From CALANV01 sp036381615 (GTDB lineage: Bacteria > Pseudomonadota > Alphaproteobacteria > CACIAM-22H2): a stretch of DNA of 64,000 bases. The notes below the pieces were generated by a model. That model was given only the letters and a program-made list of their open reading frames with translations. It was not told the origin of the DNA and searched no databases. The position numbers were made by a program, and so were the translations under genes. Below are positions 33,082 through 40,907 of this stretch, in pieces. The stretch is from NCBI GenBank assembly GCA_036381615.1, contig DASVCL010000052.1:7939-71938 (forward strand), written 5' to 3'. How positions within the stretch are numbered: position 1 is the stretch's first letter; every line of letters starts with the position of its first letter.

Positions 33082-35967
33082 ATGCTTACGAAGAGAACCA
33101 AGATCGCTTCAAGCGGGACGCGGTTGGCCAAGGCGCTGGTCGGTGTCACCGGCGGCGCCATGGACCGCCGCACATTCCTGCGCCGTTCGGGCATTGCCGC
33201 CGGCGGTATGACCGCGGCGTCGGTGCTGCCGTTCGGCATGGTGCAGAAGGCCGAGAGCGCAACCCCGGCCGCCGGCGCGGGCGAGGTGAAGCTCATCAAG
33301 AACATCTGCACGCACTGCTCGGTCGGCTGCACGGTAACGGCCGAGGTCGTCAACGGCGTGTGGATTGGGCAGGAGCCGTCGTTCGATTCGCCGTTCAATC
33401 TCGGCGCCCACTGCGCCAAGGGCGCATCGATCCGCGAACATGCGCACGGCGAACGGCGCCTCAAATACCCGATGAAGCTCGTCAACGGCCGTTACGAGCG
33501 GATCAGCTGGGACCAGGCCATCAACGAGATCGGCGACAAGCTGCTGGAGATCCGCGAGAAGTCGGGGCCTGATTCGGTCTACTGGCTCGGCTCCGCCAAG
33601 CATTCGAACGAGCAGGCTTATCTGTTCCGGAAATTCGCGGCGTTCTGGGGCACCAACAACGTCGACCACCAGGCGCGCATCTGTCACTCGACCACCGTCG
33701 CCGGCGTCGGCCAAACCTTCGGCTACGGCGCGATGACCAACAGCCTCAACGACATCCACAACGCGCGCGCCATGTTCCTCATCGGCAGCAATCCGGCCGA
33801 GGCGCACCCGGTGGGCGTCATGCACCTGCTGAAAGCCAAGGAGAACGGCGCGAAGCTGATCGTGTGCGACCCGCGCTTCACGCGCACGGCCGCCCACGCC
33901 GACGAGCATGTGCGGTTCCGTCCGGGTACCGACGTGGCGCTGATCTGGGGCATCCTCTGGCACATCTTCGAGAACGGCTGGGAGGACAAGGAGTATATCG
34001 CCCGGCGGGTCTACGGCATGGACGAGATCCGCAAGGAAGTCGCCAAGTGGAATCCCGAGGAGACGGAGCGCGTCACGGGCGTGCCGGGCGAGCAGCTTCG
34101 CCGCGTCGCGCGGACGCTGCGCGACAACCGGCCGTTCACGATCGTCTGGTGCATGGGTTCCACGCAGCACCATCACGCCAATAACAACGTCCGTGCGTAC
34201 TGCGTGCTCGGACTCGCCATGGGCACGATCGGCGTGTCGGGCGGCGGCACGAACATCCTGCGCGGCCACGACAACGTGCAGGGTGCGACGGACATGGGTG
34301 TGGAGCCGGTGACTCTGCCGGCCTATTACGGCCTGACGGAAGCAGCGTGGCGACACTGGGCGCGCGTCTGGGGCGTGTCGTACGACTACATGCTCTCCCG
34401 CTTCAAGGACAAGAAGCTGATGGAGACGGCGGGTATCCCCGAATCGCGCTGGTTCGACGGTGTGCTCGAGGCGAAGGAAAACCTCGAGCAGCCCGATCAT
34501 GTGCGGGCGATGATCTACTGGGGCCATGCGCCGAACTCGCAGACCCGCGGCCCGGACATCAAGAAGGCGATGGAGAAGATCGACCTGATGGTCATCGTCG
34601 ATCCGTATCCGACGGCCTCGGCGGTGATTCCGGACCGCAAGGACGGCATCTATCTGTTGCCGGCGGCGACGCAGCTCGAGACTGACGGCTCGCGGACGGC
34701 GACGAACCGTTCGCTGCAGTGGGGCTATCAGATCTTCAAGCCGATCTTCGAAGCGAAGCCGGACCACGAGATCATGTACCTGCTCGCCAAGAAGCTCGGC
34801 TTCGCCGACGAGATGTTCAAGAACATCAAGGTCAACGGCACGGTTCCCGTGCCGGAGGACATCCTGCGCGAGCTGAACAAGGGATCGCTCACCATCGGTT
34901 ACTCGGGCCAGTCGCCGGAGCGCCTCAAGCTGCACATGGCCCACCAAAAGGACTTCGACCGGACGACGCTCAAGGCGACGTCGGGGCCGTGCGCAGGCGA
35001 ATACTACGGCCTGCCGTGGCCGTGCTGGGGCTACGCCGAGCACAAACATCCCGGAACGCCGAATCTGTACGACCCGTCCAAGGAAGTGCGTGACGGCGGC
35101 CTCAACTTCCGGGCGGCGTTTGGGGCCGAGTACAAGGGTCAAAGCCTGCTGGCCGACGGCGTGTATCCGAAGGGGGCCGAGATCCAGGACGGCCACCCGC
35201 AATTCACCTACGGCCTGCTGAAGAAGCTCGGTTGGGACAAGGATCTGACCGACGAGGAGCGCAGGACGATCGAGGAGATCGGCGGCGACAAGGCCGATGC
35301 CGTGGCGTGGAGCTACGACCTGTCGGCCGGCATCATCCGCGTGGCGATCAAGCATGGTTGCGCGCCGTTCGGCAACGGCCGGGCCCGCGCCCATGTGTGG
35401 AACTTCCCCGATCCGGTCCCGCTCCATCGCGAACCGCTCTACGCGCCGGACCGGCAGCTGGTGGCCAAGTATCCCACCTATGCCGACAAGCGGCAGTACC
35501 GCCTGCCGGTGCTCTACAAGAGCATCCAGGACAAGGACTTCTCGAAGGACTTCCCGATCATCCTCACCTCGGGGCGCCTCGTGGAGTACGAAGGCGGCGG
35601 CGAAGAGACGCGGTCGAATCCGTGGCTCGCCGAACTGCAGCAGCACATGTTCATCGAGGTGAACCCGGAGGACGCCAAGCGCATCGGCGTCAAGAACATG
35701 GAAGACGTCTGGGTCTTCGGCCCGGAGAACAACGCGAAGATCCGGGTCAAGGCGCTGGTCACCGAACGTGTCGGCCGGGGCGTCGCCTGGATGCCTTTCC
35801 ACTTCGCCGGTCACTGGATGGGCAAGGACCTGCGCAGCAAGTACCCGCAAGGGGCGGACCCGATTGTCCTCGGTGAGTCGTCGAACACGGTCCAGACCTA
35901 CGGGTATGACTCGGTCACTGCCATGCAGGAGACCAAGACGACCCTCTGCCGGATCGAGAAGGCCTAA
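33082..35967 (+). CDS. fdhA: formate dehydrogenase alpha (catalytic, molybdo/tungsto-bis-MGD) subunit
   Basis: A 961-residue periplasmic formate oxidising subunit. A Tat signal begins about residue 27 (MDRRTFLRRSGIAAGGMTA). The N-terminal 4Fe-4S cluster is CTHCSVGCTV with a fourth Cys in GAHCAKGAS. The active-site position is Cys201 in QARICHSTT, with the adjacent His; many relatives use selenocysteine here, but this is a sense TGT codon. Cofactor-binding segments include SNPAEAHPVGVMHL and GGTNILRGHDNVQGATDMG. The C-terminal molybdopterin dinucleotide domain is present. It partners FdhB and FdhC. Confidence 0.95.
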   Translation: MLTKRTKIASSGTRLAKALVGVTGGAMDRRTFLRRSGIAAGGMTAASVLPFGMVQKAESATPAAGAGEVKLIKNICTHCSVGCTVTAEVVNGVWIGQEPSFDSPFNLGAHCAKGASIREHAHGERRLKYPMKLVNGRYERISWDQAINEIGDKLLEIREKSGPDSVYWLGSAKHSNEQAYLFRKFAAFWGTNNVDHQARICHSTTVAGVGQTFGYGAMTNSLNDIHNARAMFLIGSNPAEAHPVGVMHLLKAKENGAKLIVCDPRFTRTAAHADEHVRFRPGTDVALIWGILWHIFENGWEDKEYIARRVYGMDEIRKEVAKWNPEETERVTGVPGEQLRRVARTLRDNRPFTIVWCMGSTQHHHANNNVRAYCVLGLAMGTIGVSGGGTNILRGHDNVQGATDMGVEPVTLPAYYGLTEAAWRHWARVWGVSYDYMLSRFKDKKLMETAGIPESRWFDGVLEAKENLEQPDHVRAMIYWGHAPNSQTRGPDIKKAMEKIDLMVIVDPYPTASAVIPDRKDGIYLLPAATQLETDGSRTATNRSLQWGYQIFKPIFEAKPDHEIMYLLAKKLGFADEMFKNIKVNGTVPVPEDILRELNKGSLTIGYSGQSPERLKLHMAHQKDFDRTTLKATSGPCAGEYYGLPWPCWGYAEHKHPGTPNLYDPSKEVRDGGLNFRAAFGAEYKGQSLLADGVYPKGAEIQDGHPQFTYGLLKKLGWDKDLTDEERRTIEEIGGDKADAVAWSYDLSAGIIRVAIKHGCAPFGNGRARAHVWNFPDPVPLHREPLYAPDRQLVAKYPTYADKRQYRLPVLYKSIQDKDFSKDFPIILTSGRLVEYEGGGEETRSNPWLAELQQHMFIEVNPEDAKRIGVKNMEDVWVFGPENNAKIRVKALVTERVGRGVAWMPFHFAGHWMGKDLRSKYPQGADPIVLGESSNTVQTYGYDSVTAMQETKTTLCRIEKA

Positions 35968-35985
35968 GGCCAGGGAGCGACGACA

Positions 35986-36576
35986 ATGGCAAGAATGAAG
36001 TTCCTCCTCGACGCGGAACGCTGCATCGAGTGCAACGCCTGCGTCACCGCCTGCAAGAACGAGCACGACGTGCCGTGGGGCATCAACCGGCGCCGGGTCG
36101 TCACGCTCAATGACGGCAAGCCGGGCGAGCGCTCCATCTCCATGGCCTGCATGCACTGCACGGATGCGCCGTGCATGGCCGTCTGCCCGGTCGACTGTTT
36201 CTACAAGACCGCCGACGGCATCGTCCTTCACTCCAAGGACCTGTGCATCGGCTGCGGCTACTGCTTCTACGCGTGCCCGTTCGGCGCGCCGCAGTATCCG
36301 CAGGCCGGCAACTTCGGTTCCCGCGGCAAGATGGACAAGTGCACCTTCTGCGCCGGCGGGCCGGAGCAGGACAACTCCGAGGCCGAGTTCAGGAAATACG
36401 GCCGCAACCGTATCGCCGAAGGCAAGCTGCCGCTTTGCGCCGAGATGTGCTCGACCAAGGCGCTGCTCGCCGGCGACGGGGACGTCATCGCGGGTATCTA
36501 CCGCGACCGCGTCGTCAACCGCGGTTACGGCTCCGGCGCTTGGGGGTGGGCGACGGCATATCCAAGCGGAACCTAA
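35986..36576 (+). CDS. fdhB: formate dehydrogenase beta (4Fe-4S) subunit
   Basis: A 196-residue electron-transfer subunit with cysteines for four 4Fe-4S clusters: CIECNACVTACKNEH, CMHCTDAPCMAVCPVDC, CIGCGYCFYACPFG, and the spaced set CTFCAGG plus CAEMC. It carries electrons from FdhA to the membrane subunit. There is no membrane helix at the C-terminus, unlike FdnH. It follows fdhA by 18 bases. No signal peptide is present, so it is probably exported with FdhA by the Tat system. Confidence 0.93.
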   Translation: MARMKFLLDAERCIECNACVTACKNEHDVPWGINRRRVVTLNDGKPGERSISMACMHCTDAPCMAVCPVDCFYKTADGIVLHSKDLCIGCGYCFYACPFGAPQYPQAGNFGSRGKMDKCTFCAGGPEQDNSEAEFRKYGRNRIAEGKLPLCAEMCSTKALLAGDGDVIAGIYRDRVVNRGYGSGAWGWATAYPSGT

Positions 36577-36596
36577 GGCAGGTCCGGGCGACGACC

Positions 36597-36627
36597 GGGC
36601 GGCGGATCGGTTCATGATCCGCCGCCC
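36597..36627. repeat. perfect 12-bp hairpin between fdhB and the fdhC unit
   Basis: Arms 36597-36608 and 36616-36627 are exact complements around a seven-base loop. No U-run follows. It lies in a 128-base gap within an otherwise tight operon, so it may protect the fdhAB mRNA end or partly terminate, lowering expression of the membrane subunit. Confidence 0.55.
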
Positions 36628-36704
36628 CAAGACTCCCTGCCGAGCGATCGGATGACACGGTCACGGATCCGGGCGGGGCAGGAGGCAATTCAGGAGGGCT
36701 TGGC

Positions 36705-36923
36705 ATGAGAGTCGTAGGCTGGGTCGTGTTCGCGGCACTGTTGGTCATCGCGATCATGAGCAGCATTCCCGATCAAGGTCTTCGCGAAGGGCATCAGGGC
36801 AGCTATCTCGGCCGCAACATCGCAGATTCGGGCGTCGGCAAGGATCACGCGCAGGATCTGAACCAACGCGCACGTCGCGTCGCTACGGGCGCAAATACTC
36901 AAGCGGGAGACGCAGGATCATGA
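36705..36923 (+). CDS. small single-helix membrane protein of the fdh operon
   Basis: A 72-residue protein. Residues 3-20 are a membrane helix (VVGWVVFAALLVIAIMSS), followed by a soluble tail (about 21-72) rich in Gly, Gln and Arg. GGAGGG lies upstream, so translation should be efficient. It overlaps fdhC by ATGA. No known family is recognised. Its placement suggests a small helper or extra subunit of the membrane anchor FdhC. Confidence 0.68.
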   Translation: MRVVGWVVFAALLVIAIMSSIPDQGLREGHQGSYLGRNIADSGVGKDHAQDLNQRARRVATGANTQAGDAGS

Positions 36924-37957
36924 ATGTCGGAATTGCGCTTCGCACGTTGGCTTGTCGCGCGACACGCGCAGTCGGCGCGTTCGCATTCCTTGCCGCCGCG
37001 GCTCTGACCGCCGTGCCGGCGGTCGCCCAGACCACCGGGGCGCCCGCGCCGCAGGGGTACAACGCGACGGAACGCCCGACGGCCGGGCTTACCAACGCCA
37101 ATGACGCGGCACTGATCCGCGAATTGAAGGGCTTTGTATCGATCCCCGACGGCAAAGCGGCGACGCTGGTTCAACCGCAGGGCCGCGAGTGGCGTGAGAC
37201 CGTGAAGGGTCCCATCCGCATCTGGGGCTCATGGCTCATCTTGGGGATGCTGGCCGCACTGATCCTGTTCTACCTGTTGCGCGGAACGATCCGGATCGAC
37301 CACGGCCGGTCAGGAAACACCGTCGTCCGCTTCGGGGTCGCCGAACGGTTCACGCATTGGCTGACGGCCAGCTCGTTCGTGGTGCTGGCGCTGACCGGCC
37401 TCAACGTCACGTATGGGCGGTACGTCCTGTTGCCGATCCTCGGGCCGGAAACGTTCTCGGCCGTGTCGATCGCATTCAAGTATGCTCACAACTTCGTCGC
37501 CTTCGCCTTCATGATCGGCCTGGTCCTGACGTTCGTCATATGGGTCCGGCACAATATCCCGGATCGATACGACCTGCAGTGGCTGGCGCAGGGCGGCGGC
37601 ATGTTCTCGAAGGGCGTGCATCCGCCCGCACGGAAGTTCAATGCCGGTCAGAAGCTGGTTTTCTGGTCCGTCATAATCGGCGGCACGGTGATCAGCATCT
37701 CGGGGATTTACCTGCTGTTCCCGTTCGCGTTCGGCGACATTCACACGCAGCAATCGGCCCAGGTAACGCACGCGATCGTGTCGCTGATCCTGATCGCGGT
37801 GATCATCGCCCATATCTATATCGGCACGCTCGGTATGGAGGGCGCGTGGGATGCGATGAGCACCGGCCGCGTCGACGAGAACTGGGCCCGCGAACACCAC
37901 AGCGTGTGGTACGCGGAACTGAAGGGACAGCCGGCACGGCAGTACGGGCACGACTGA
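36920..37957 (+). CDS. fdhC: formate dehydrogenase gamma subunit (cytochrome b556)
   Basis: A 345-residue membrane anchor that binds two b hemes and passes electrons to quinone. A signal peptide occupies about 1-35 (ACRATRAVGAFAFLAAAALT). A periplasmic stretch follows, then a membrane helix (about 96-117) and four more in the cytochrome b domain: RFTHWLTASSFVVLALTGL, KYAHNFVAFAFMIGLVLTFV, KLVFWSVIIGGTVISISGIY and AIVSLILIAVIIAHIYIG, with His in helices 1, 2 and 4 as heme ligands. A strong terminator follows. Confidence 0.92.
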   Translation: MNVGIALRTLACRATRAVGAFAFLAAAALTAVPAVAQTTGAPAPQGYNATERPTAGLTNANDAALIRELKGFVSIPDGKAATLVQPQGREWRETVKGPIRIWGSWLILGMLAALILFYLLRGTIRIDHGRSGNTVVRFGVAERFTHWLTASSFVVLALTGLNVTYGRYVLLPILGPETFSAVSIAFKYAHNFVAFAFMIGLVLTFVIWVRHNIPDRYDLQWLAQGGGMFSKGVHPPARKFNAGQKLVFWSVIIGGTVISISGIYLLFPFAFGDIHTQQSAQVTHAIVSLILIAVIIAHIYIGTLGMEGAWDAMSTGRVDENWAREHHSVWYAELKGQPARQYGHD

Positions 37958-37969
37958 TCCACGAAACTG

Positions 37970-38006
37970 TGGCCCGGGCCCCGAAGGCCCGGGCCATTTT
38001 CTTTTT
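37970..38006 (+). terminator. strong intrinsic terminator after fdhC
   Basis: An 11-bp perfect GC-rich stem (37970-37980 and 37986-37996) around CCGAA is followed by TTTTCTTTTT. It closes the formate dehydrogenase operon. Confidence 0.9.
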
Positions 38007-38041
38007 GTGTCCGGTGATCACGACCCGTTAAACCCGTCGAT

Positions 38042-39019
38042 ATGGCCAACCGTCGAGCCAGCACGGCATTGCAGACGGTGTTTGCGCTGTTCCTGTCGCT
38101 GGGGGCGGCAGAGCCGGCGCACGCTGCCTTCGTCGGCCACGGCGGGATCGTGAACGGCGTGGCCGTATCGCCCGACGGGCGGCGGGTCCTGTCGGCCAGC
38201 TGGGACTACTCCGTCCGACTCTGGGACTTCGCATCCCAGAAAGAGCTGCGGGTCCTTGAAGGACATGACGCGAACGTCAACGCCGTCCGGTTCCTGCCGG
38301 ATGGGCACACGGGCATTTCGGCGAGCTGGGATGCGACGATCAAGCTGTGGAATCTCGACACGGGAGACGTGATCCGCACGTTGACCGGCCATGCCGAGAA
38401 CGTCAGCTCGGTCGCGGTCAGTCCGGATGGCCGGCTGGCCGTGTCGGGGGGCTGGGACCGTACCGTGCGCGTTTGGGATCTCGCCTCGGGACAGGCGCTC
38501 ATGACGCTCGAGGGGCATCAGGCGAACGTCATGTCCGTCGCGTTCCTGCCGGATGGCCGTCACGTAATTTCAGGTGGTTATGACGCCGTCTTGAAGCTCT
38601 GGTCGCTGGACGGAAGAAGGAATGTCGCGACGCTGAGCGGGCACACGAACAGCGTCAACGGCGTTGCGGTGTCGCCCGATGGGCGGTTTGCGCTGTCGGC
38701 CAGCACCGACCGGACGGTCCGTCTCTGGGACCTCGAAAGCCGGCGGGAAATAAGAGTTCTCAACGGCCATTCGAGCTTCGTGACCTCGGTCGCCTTTTCT
38801 CCCGACGGGCGCCAGGCATTGTCGGGCGGCGGCGATGGCACGGTGAGGCTTTGGAATCTCTCCGACGGCGCCCTGATTCACGTCATGCGCGGCCACAATC
38901 GACCCGTGTGGTCGGTAACGTTCACGCCCGATGGCCGCCAGGCGTTGTCAGGTGGCTATGACGAAGTCATCCGTGTCTGGGATCTTCAGACCGGTACCGA
39001 AATCACCCCGAAAAAATGA
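38042..39019 (+). CDS. exported seven-bladed WD40 beta-propeller protein
   Basis: A 325-residue protein with a signal peptide (about 1-28, ending AAEPAHA) and seven WD40 repeats of about 42 residues. Each repeat starts with a GH motif (for example GHDANVNAVRFLPDG) and ends in LWDL or VWDL. Seven blades make a complete propeller, so this is probably a periplasmic scaffold or binding protein. No catalytic residues are seen. It starts 36 bases after the fdhC terminator, without a clear ribosome site, so it is a separate transcript. Function unknown. Confidence 0.85.
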   Translation: MANRRASTALQTVFALFLSLGAAEPAHAAFVGHGGIVNGVAVSPDGRRVLSASWDYSVRLWDFASQKELRVLEGHDANVNAVRFLPDGHTGISASWDATIKLWNLDTGDVIRTLTGHAENVSSVAVSPDGRLAVSGGWDRTVRVWDLASGQALMTLEGHQANVMSVAFLPDGRHVISGGYDAVLKLWSLDGRRNVATLSGHTNSVNGVAVSPDGRFALSASTDRTVRLWDLESRREIRVLNGHSSFVTSVAFSPDGRQALSGGGDGTVRLWNLSDGALIHVMRGHNRPVWSVTFTPDGRQALSGGYDEVIRVWDLQTGTEITPKK

Positions 39020-39021
39020 AC

Positions 39022-39040
39022 GCCCCGCCGCAGGCGGGGC
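39022..39040 (-). terminator. intrinsic terminator, leftward
   Basis: GCCCCGCC (39022-39029) pairs with GGCGGGGC (39033-39040). Read leftward, the stem is followed by GTTCATTTTTT, giving a T-run after a short gap. It would end the transcript carrying the 40-residue gene. It lies just after the WD40 stop and could serve both strands weakly. Confidence 0.6.
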
Positions 39041-39066
39041 ATTCAGCGCGACGTGCCTCTTTGGAC

Positions 39067-39189
39067 TTAGAGGCGAACGCTGGACGCCGTGTAAGCTTCC
39101 GCCGTCGACTGCTGCGCCGTACCGAGCCAGATTCCGGCACCGATCGCGACGATGATGGCGGCAACGATGCCGAGGATGATCTCACGCAT
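39067..39189 (-). CDS. 40-residue single-helix membrane peptide
   Basis: A 40-residue protein starting REIILGIVAAIIVAIGAGIW, a single hydrophobic helix, then a short polar tail ending TASSVRL. The start is supported by GGGAGGAAGG right upstream (39193-39202). The frame is closed by TAA followed by a leftward terminator. Peptides of this type are, as I recall, common near cytochrome or oxidase genes in alphaproteobacteria. It follows the cytochrome c gene by 206 bases and could be cotranscribed. Function unknown. Confidence 0.7.
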   Translation of the reverse strand: MREIILGIVAAIIVAIGAGIWLGTAQQSTAEAYTASSVRL

Positions 39190-39395
39190 GTCCTTCCTCC
39201 CGCCGTATGCGCCGGGCAAGTCCCAGCCTGCCTTGGCAGATAAGCCCGCCTGCTGAATCTACCTGAAATAGAGGCCGGTTCAAGCGTTTGTCTGGCGCGG
39301 CTCGACAGCGGTCCGGTGTTGCCGCACAGGGGGCCGGAGCCGCCGTCGCAAGCCTGTGGTCGGCCGAGGCCGGCACGGCGGCATCCGGCTCCTGC

Positions 39396-39827
39396 CTATT
39401 TCGGGCTCGTGGCCACGCGAAGAAAGGCGAGCAGGTCCGCCCGATCCTGATCCTGCGTCAGGCCGCCGTACATCTTGGTTCCCGGCAGGTACGATTGAGT
39501 GTCCTTCAGGTAGGCGTCGAGCGTTTGCTCGTTCCAGATGACGCCGGACGACTTCAGCGCTTCCGAATAGCGATAGTTCGGAACCGACCCGGCGACACGC
39601 CCGAACACGCCGTAGAGGCTGGGGCCGGCCTTGTTACGGCGATCGGCGTCAAGGGTGTGACAGCTCGCGCATTTGCGCCATAGCGTCTGGCCGCGGGCCG
39701 GGTCGCCGGCATCCGCCGCGAGCGAAGGCGCAGCGACGCCGATCAGCGATACCGCCAGAAGAGCCGACAGTCGCAAAAAGGTCCCGCCCGCCGACTCCCG
39801 GTCGAATTCGCTCCGCACGCTGCGCAT
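39396..39827 (-). CDS. class I cytochrome c
   Basis: A 143-residue exported monoheme cytochrome c. The signal region ends AAPSLAADA. The heme motif is CASCH (WRKCASCHTLD), with axial Met in GTKMYGGL. The closing helix is RADLLAFLRVA. The fold and length match soluble c2/c-550-type carriers. The start is the ATG at 39827; an earlier in-frame ATG at 39881 would overlap the DUF3553 gene. It may take electrons from a quinol oxidising complex; partner unknown. Gap 39190-39395 has no gene. Confidence 0.87.
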   Translation of the reverse strand: MRSVRSEFDRESAGGTFLRLSALLAVSLIGVAAPSLAADAGDPARGQTLWRKCASCHTLDADRRNKAGPSLYGVFGRVAGSVPNYRYSEALKSSGVIWNEQTLDAYLKDTQSYLPGTKMYGGLTQDQDRADLLAFLRVATSPK

Positions 39828-39855
39828 TGTCGCCAACTGTAGGAATTCCCGTCGT

Positions 39856-40047
39856 TTACGACGGCTCGTCCGGGTCCTCAAGATCCTCGACTACCTCCAG
39901 CGTCACGACGTCATCATTGATGAGCCGTTTGCCTGCGTGCTCGAAATTGACGGTGACACGGTTGCCGATGACCGACTGAACCTGTCCCAGACCCCAGTCG
40001 GGACGGTTCGGATGACGGACGTAAGTACCCGGCACGAGGCGGCTCAT
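39856..40047 (-). CDS. DUF3553 small protein
   Basis: A 63-residue protein with the DUF3553 pattern: RLVPGTYVRHPNRPDWGLGQ, then NFEHAGKRLI and the acidic end VEDLEDPDEPS. The SH3-like fold resembles the CarD N-terminal domain or UvrD C-terminal segment, which bind RNA polymerase; this is inferred from fold. It is divergent from chpT (81-base gap), an arrangement I know from other alphaproteobacteria. Role unknown, perhaps transcription-coupled. Confidence 0.8.
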   Translation of the reverse strand: MSRLVPGTYVRHPNRPDWGLGQVQSVIGNRVTVNFEHAGKRLINDDVVTLEVVEDLEDPDEPS

Positions 40048-40128
40048 CTCGCATTCCCCGATCGGCTATACTAGGCTAAACATGCGTGCCGTGAAACCCG
40101 GCATCCGGCCGGGTGCAGCTGCGACAAC

Positions 40129-40797
40129 GTGAATCGACGGGTCCCAGACGTGCCAGACTTGCGCCTTTGCGAACTGCTCGCAGCCCGGATCTGCCACGAC
40201 CTCGTCGGCCCGATCGGGGCGATTTCGAACGGCATCGAACTGCTCGACCAGGATGGGGGCACTGCCGATGCCGAGGTCGTGAAGCTCATCGGCAGCTCGG
40301 CGCGGGCCGCCAGTCGCCGGCTCCAGGCCTATCGCGTCGCCTTCGGCTCGGCCAACACGCTGCCGGGCGCAGGCTGCATCGGTGCCGTGCGGGAGCTGGC
40401 TTTGGCCCTTGCCGGGGACGGGAAGGTGACGATCGACTGGCCTGCGCCAGCGCCGGAGATCGACGCCCAGACCGACAAGCGGGTCGCGAAACTCATCCTC
40501 AACCTTGTCATTATCGCGCTCGACTGCATGCCGCGCGGCGGCGTCGTGCGCGTGGAGTTTGTCCCTGTCGCCAAGGGCATGACGGCTGCCGTGCATTGCA
40601 TCGGCGGGCCGCCGCGCCTGACAGATGAGGTTCGTGCGGGGCTCGAGGGGGTGTTCGATCTCGATGTCTCGACGCCCAAGGCGGCGCCTGCCTATGTCGC
40701 CGCATGTCTTGCCCGAGAGGTGGGCGCCGTGCTCACCATTACGGGCGATCCCGCGAACGAATTCGGGATTCGTGTAAGTATCTCCGGGCGTTCCTGA
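40129..40797 (+). CDS. chpT: histidine phosphotransferase ChpT
   Basis: A 222-residue dimeric phosphotransfer protein that passes phosphate from CckA to CtrA and CpdR. The phosphorylated His is in LAARICHDLVGPIGAISNGI, which matches the DHp-like ChpT motif. The C-terminal domain looks like a degenerate HATPase (about 85-220) lacking ATP-binding boxes. The start could be GTG 40129 or GTG 40150. Its proximity to ctrA and sciP puts three parts of the relay in one window. cckA is not here. Confidence 0.85.
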   Translation: MNRRVPDVPDLRLCELLAARICHDLVGPIGAISNGIELLDQDGGTADAEVVKLIGSSARAASRRLQAYRVAFGSANTLPGAGCIGAVRELALALAGDGKVTIDWPAPAPEIDAQTDKRVAKLILNLVIIALDCMPRGGVVRVEFVPVAKGMTAAVHCIGGPPRLTDEVRAGLEGVFDLDVSTPKAAPAYVAACLAREVGAVLTITGDPANEFGIRVSISGRS

Positions 40798-40804
40798 GCT
40801 GTCC

Positions 40805-40819
40805 TTTACAGCTCCTTAA
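40805..40819. promoter_or_regulatory. CtrA-type box upstream of cheA
   Basis: TTTA-CAGCTCC-TTAA matches the CtrA consensus TTAA-N7-TTAA at seven of eight positions. It is about 90 bases upstream of the cheA start, immediately after chpT. Similar boxes occur before fliI, fliF and sciP. Confidence 0.6.
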
Positions 40820-40907
40820 TCTATTTCTGCAACCGTGGATCGTCGGAAGCGGTACGTGCGCGAAGTCATTCTTGGTTCGGCACGGAAGCGCACGAAGGAC
40901 GGTGTCC

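Noticed and set aside
33670..33690. Selenocysteine at the fdhA active site.
   Set aside because: The codon is TGT (Cys), not TGA, so no SECIS element is needed.
33109..36630. A long open frame on the minus strand opposite fdhA and fdhB (about 1,170 codons).
   Set aside because: It is a shadow of high-GC codon use in fdhA and fdhB; the protein has no domain and is rich in Arg and His. Similar long antisense frames at 155-1909, 4801-7524 and 11474-12694 were rejected for the same reason.
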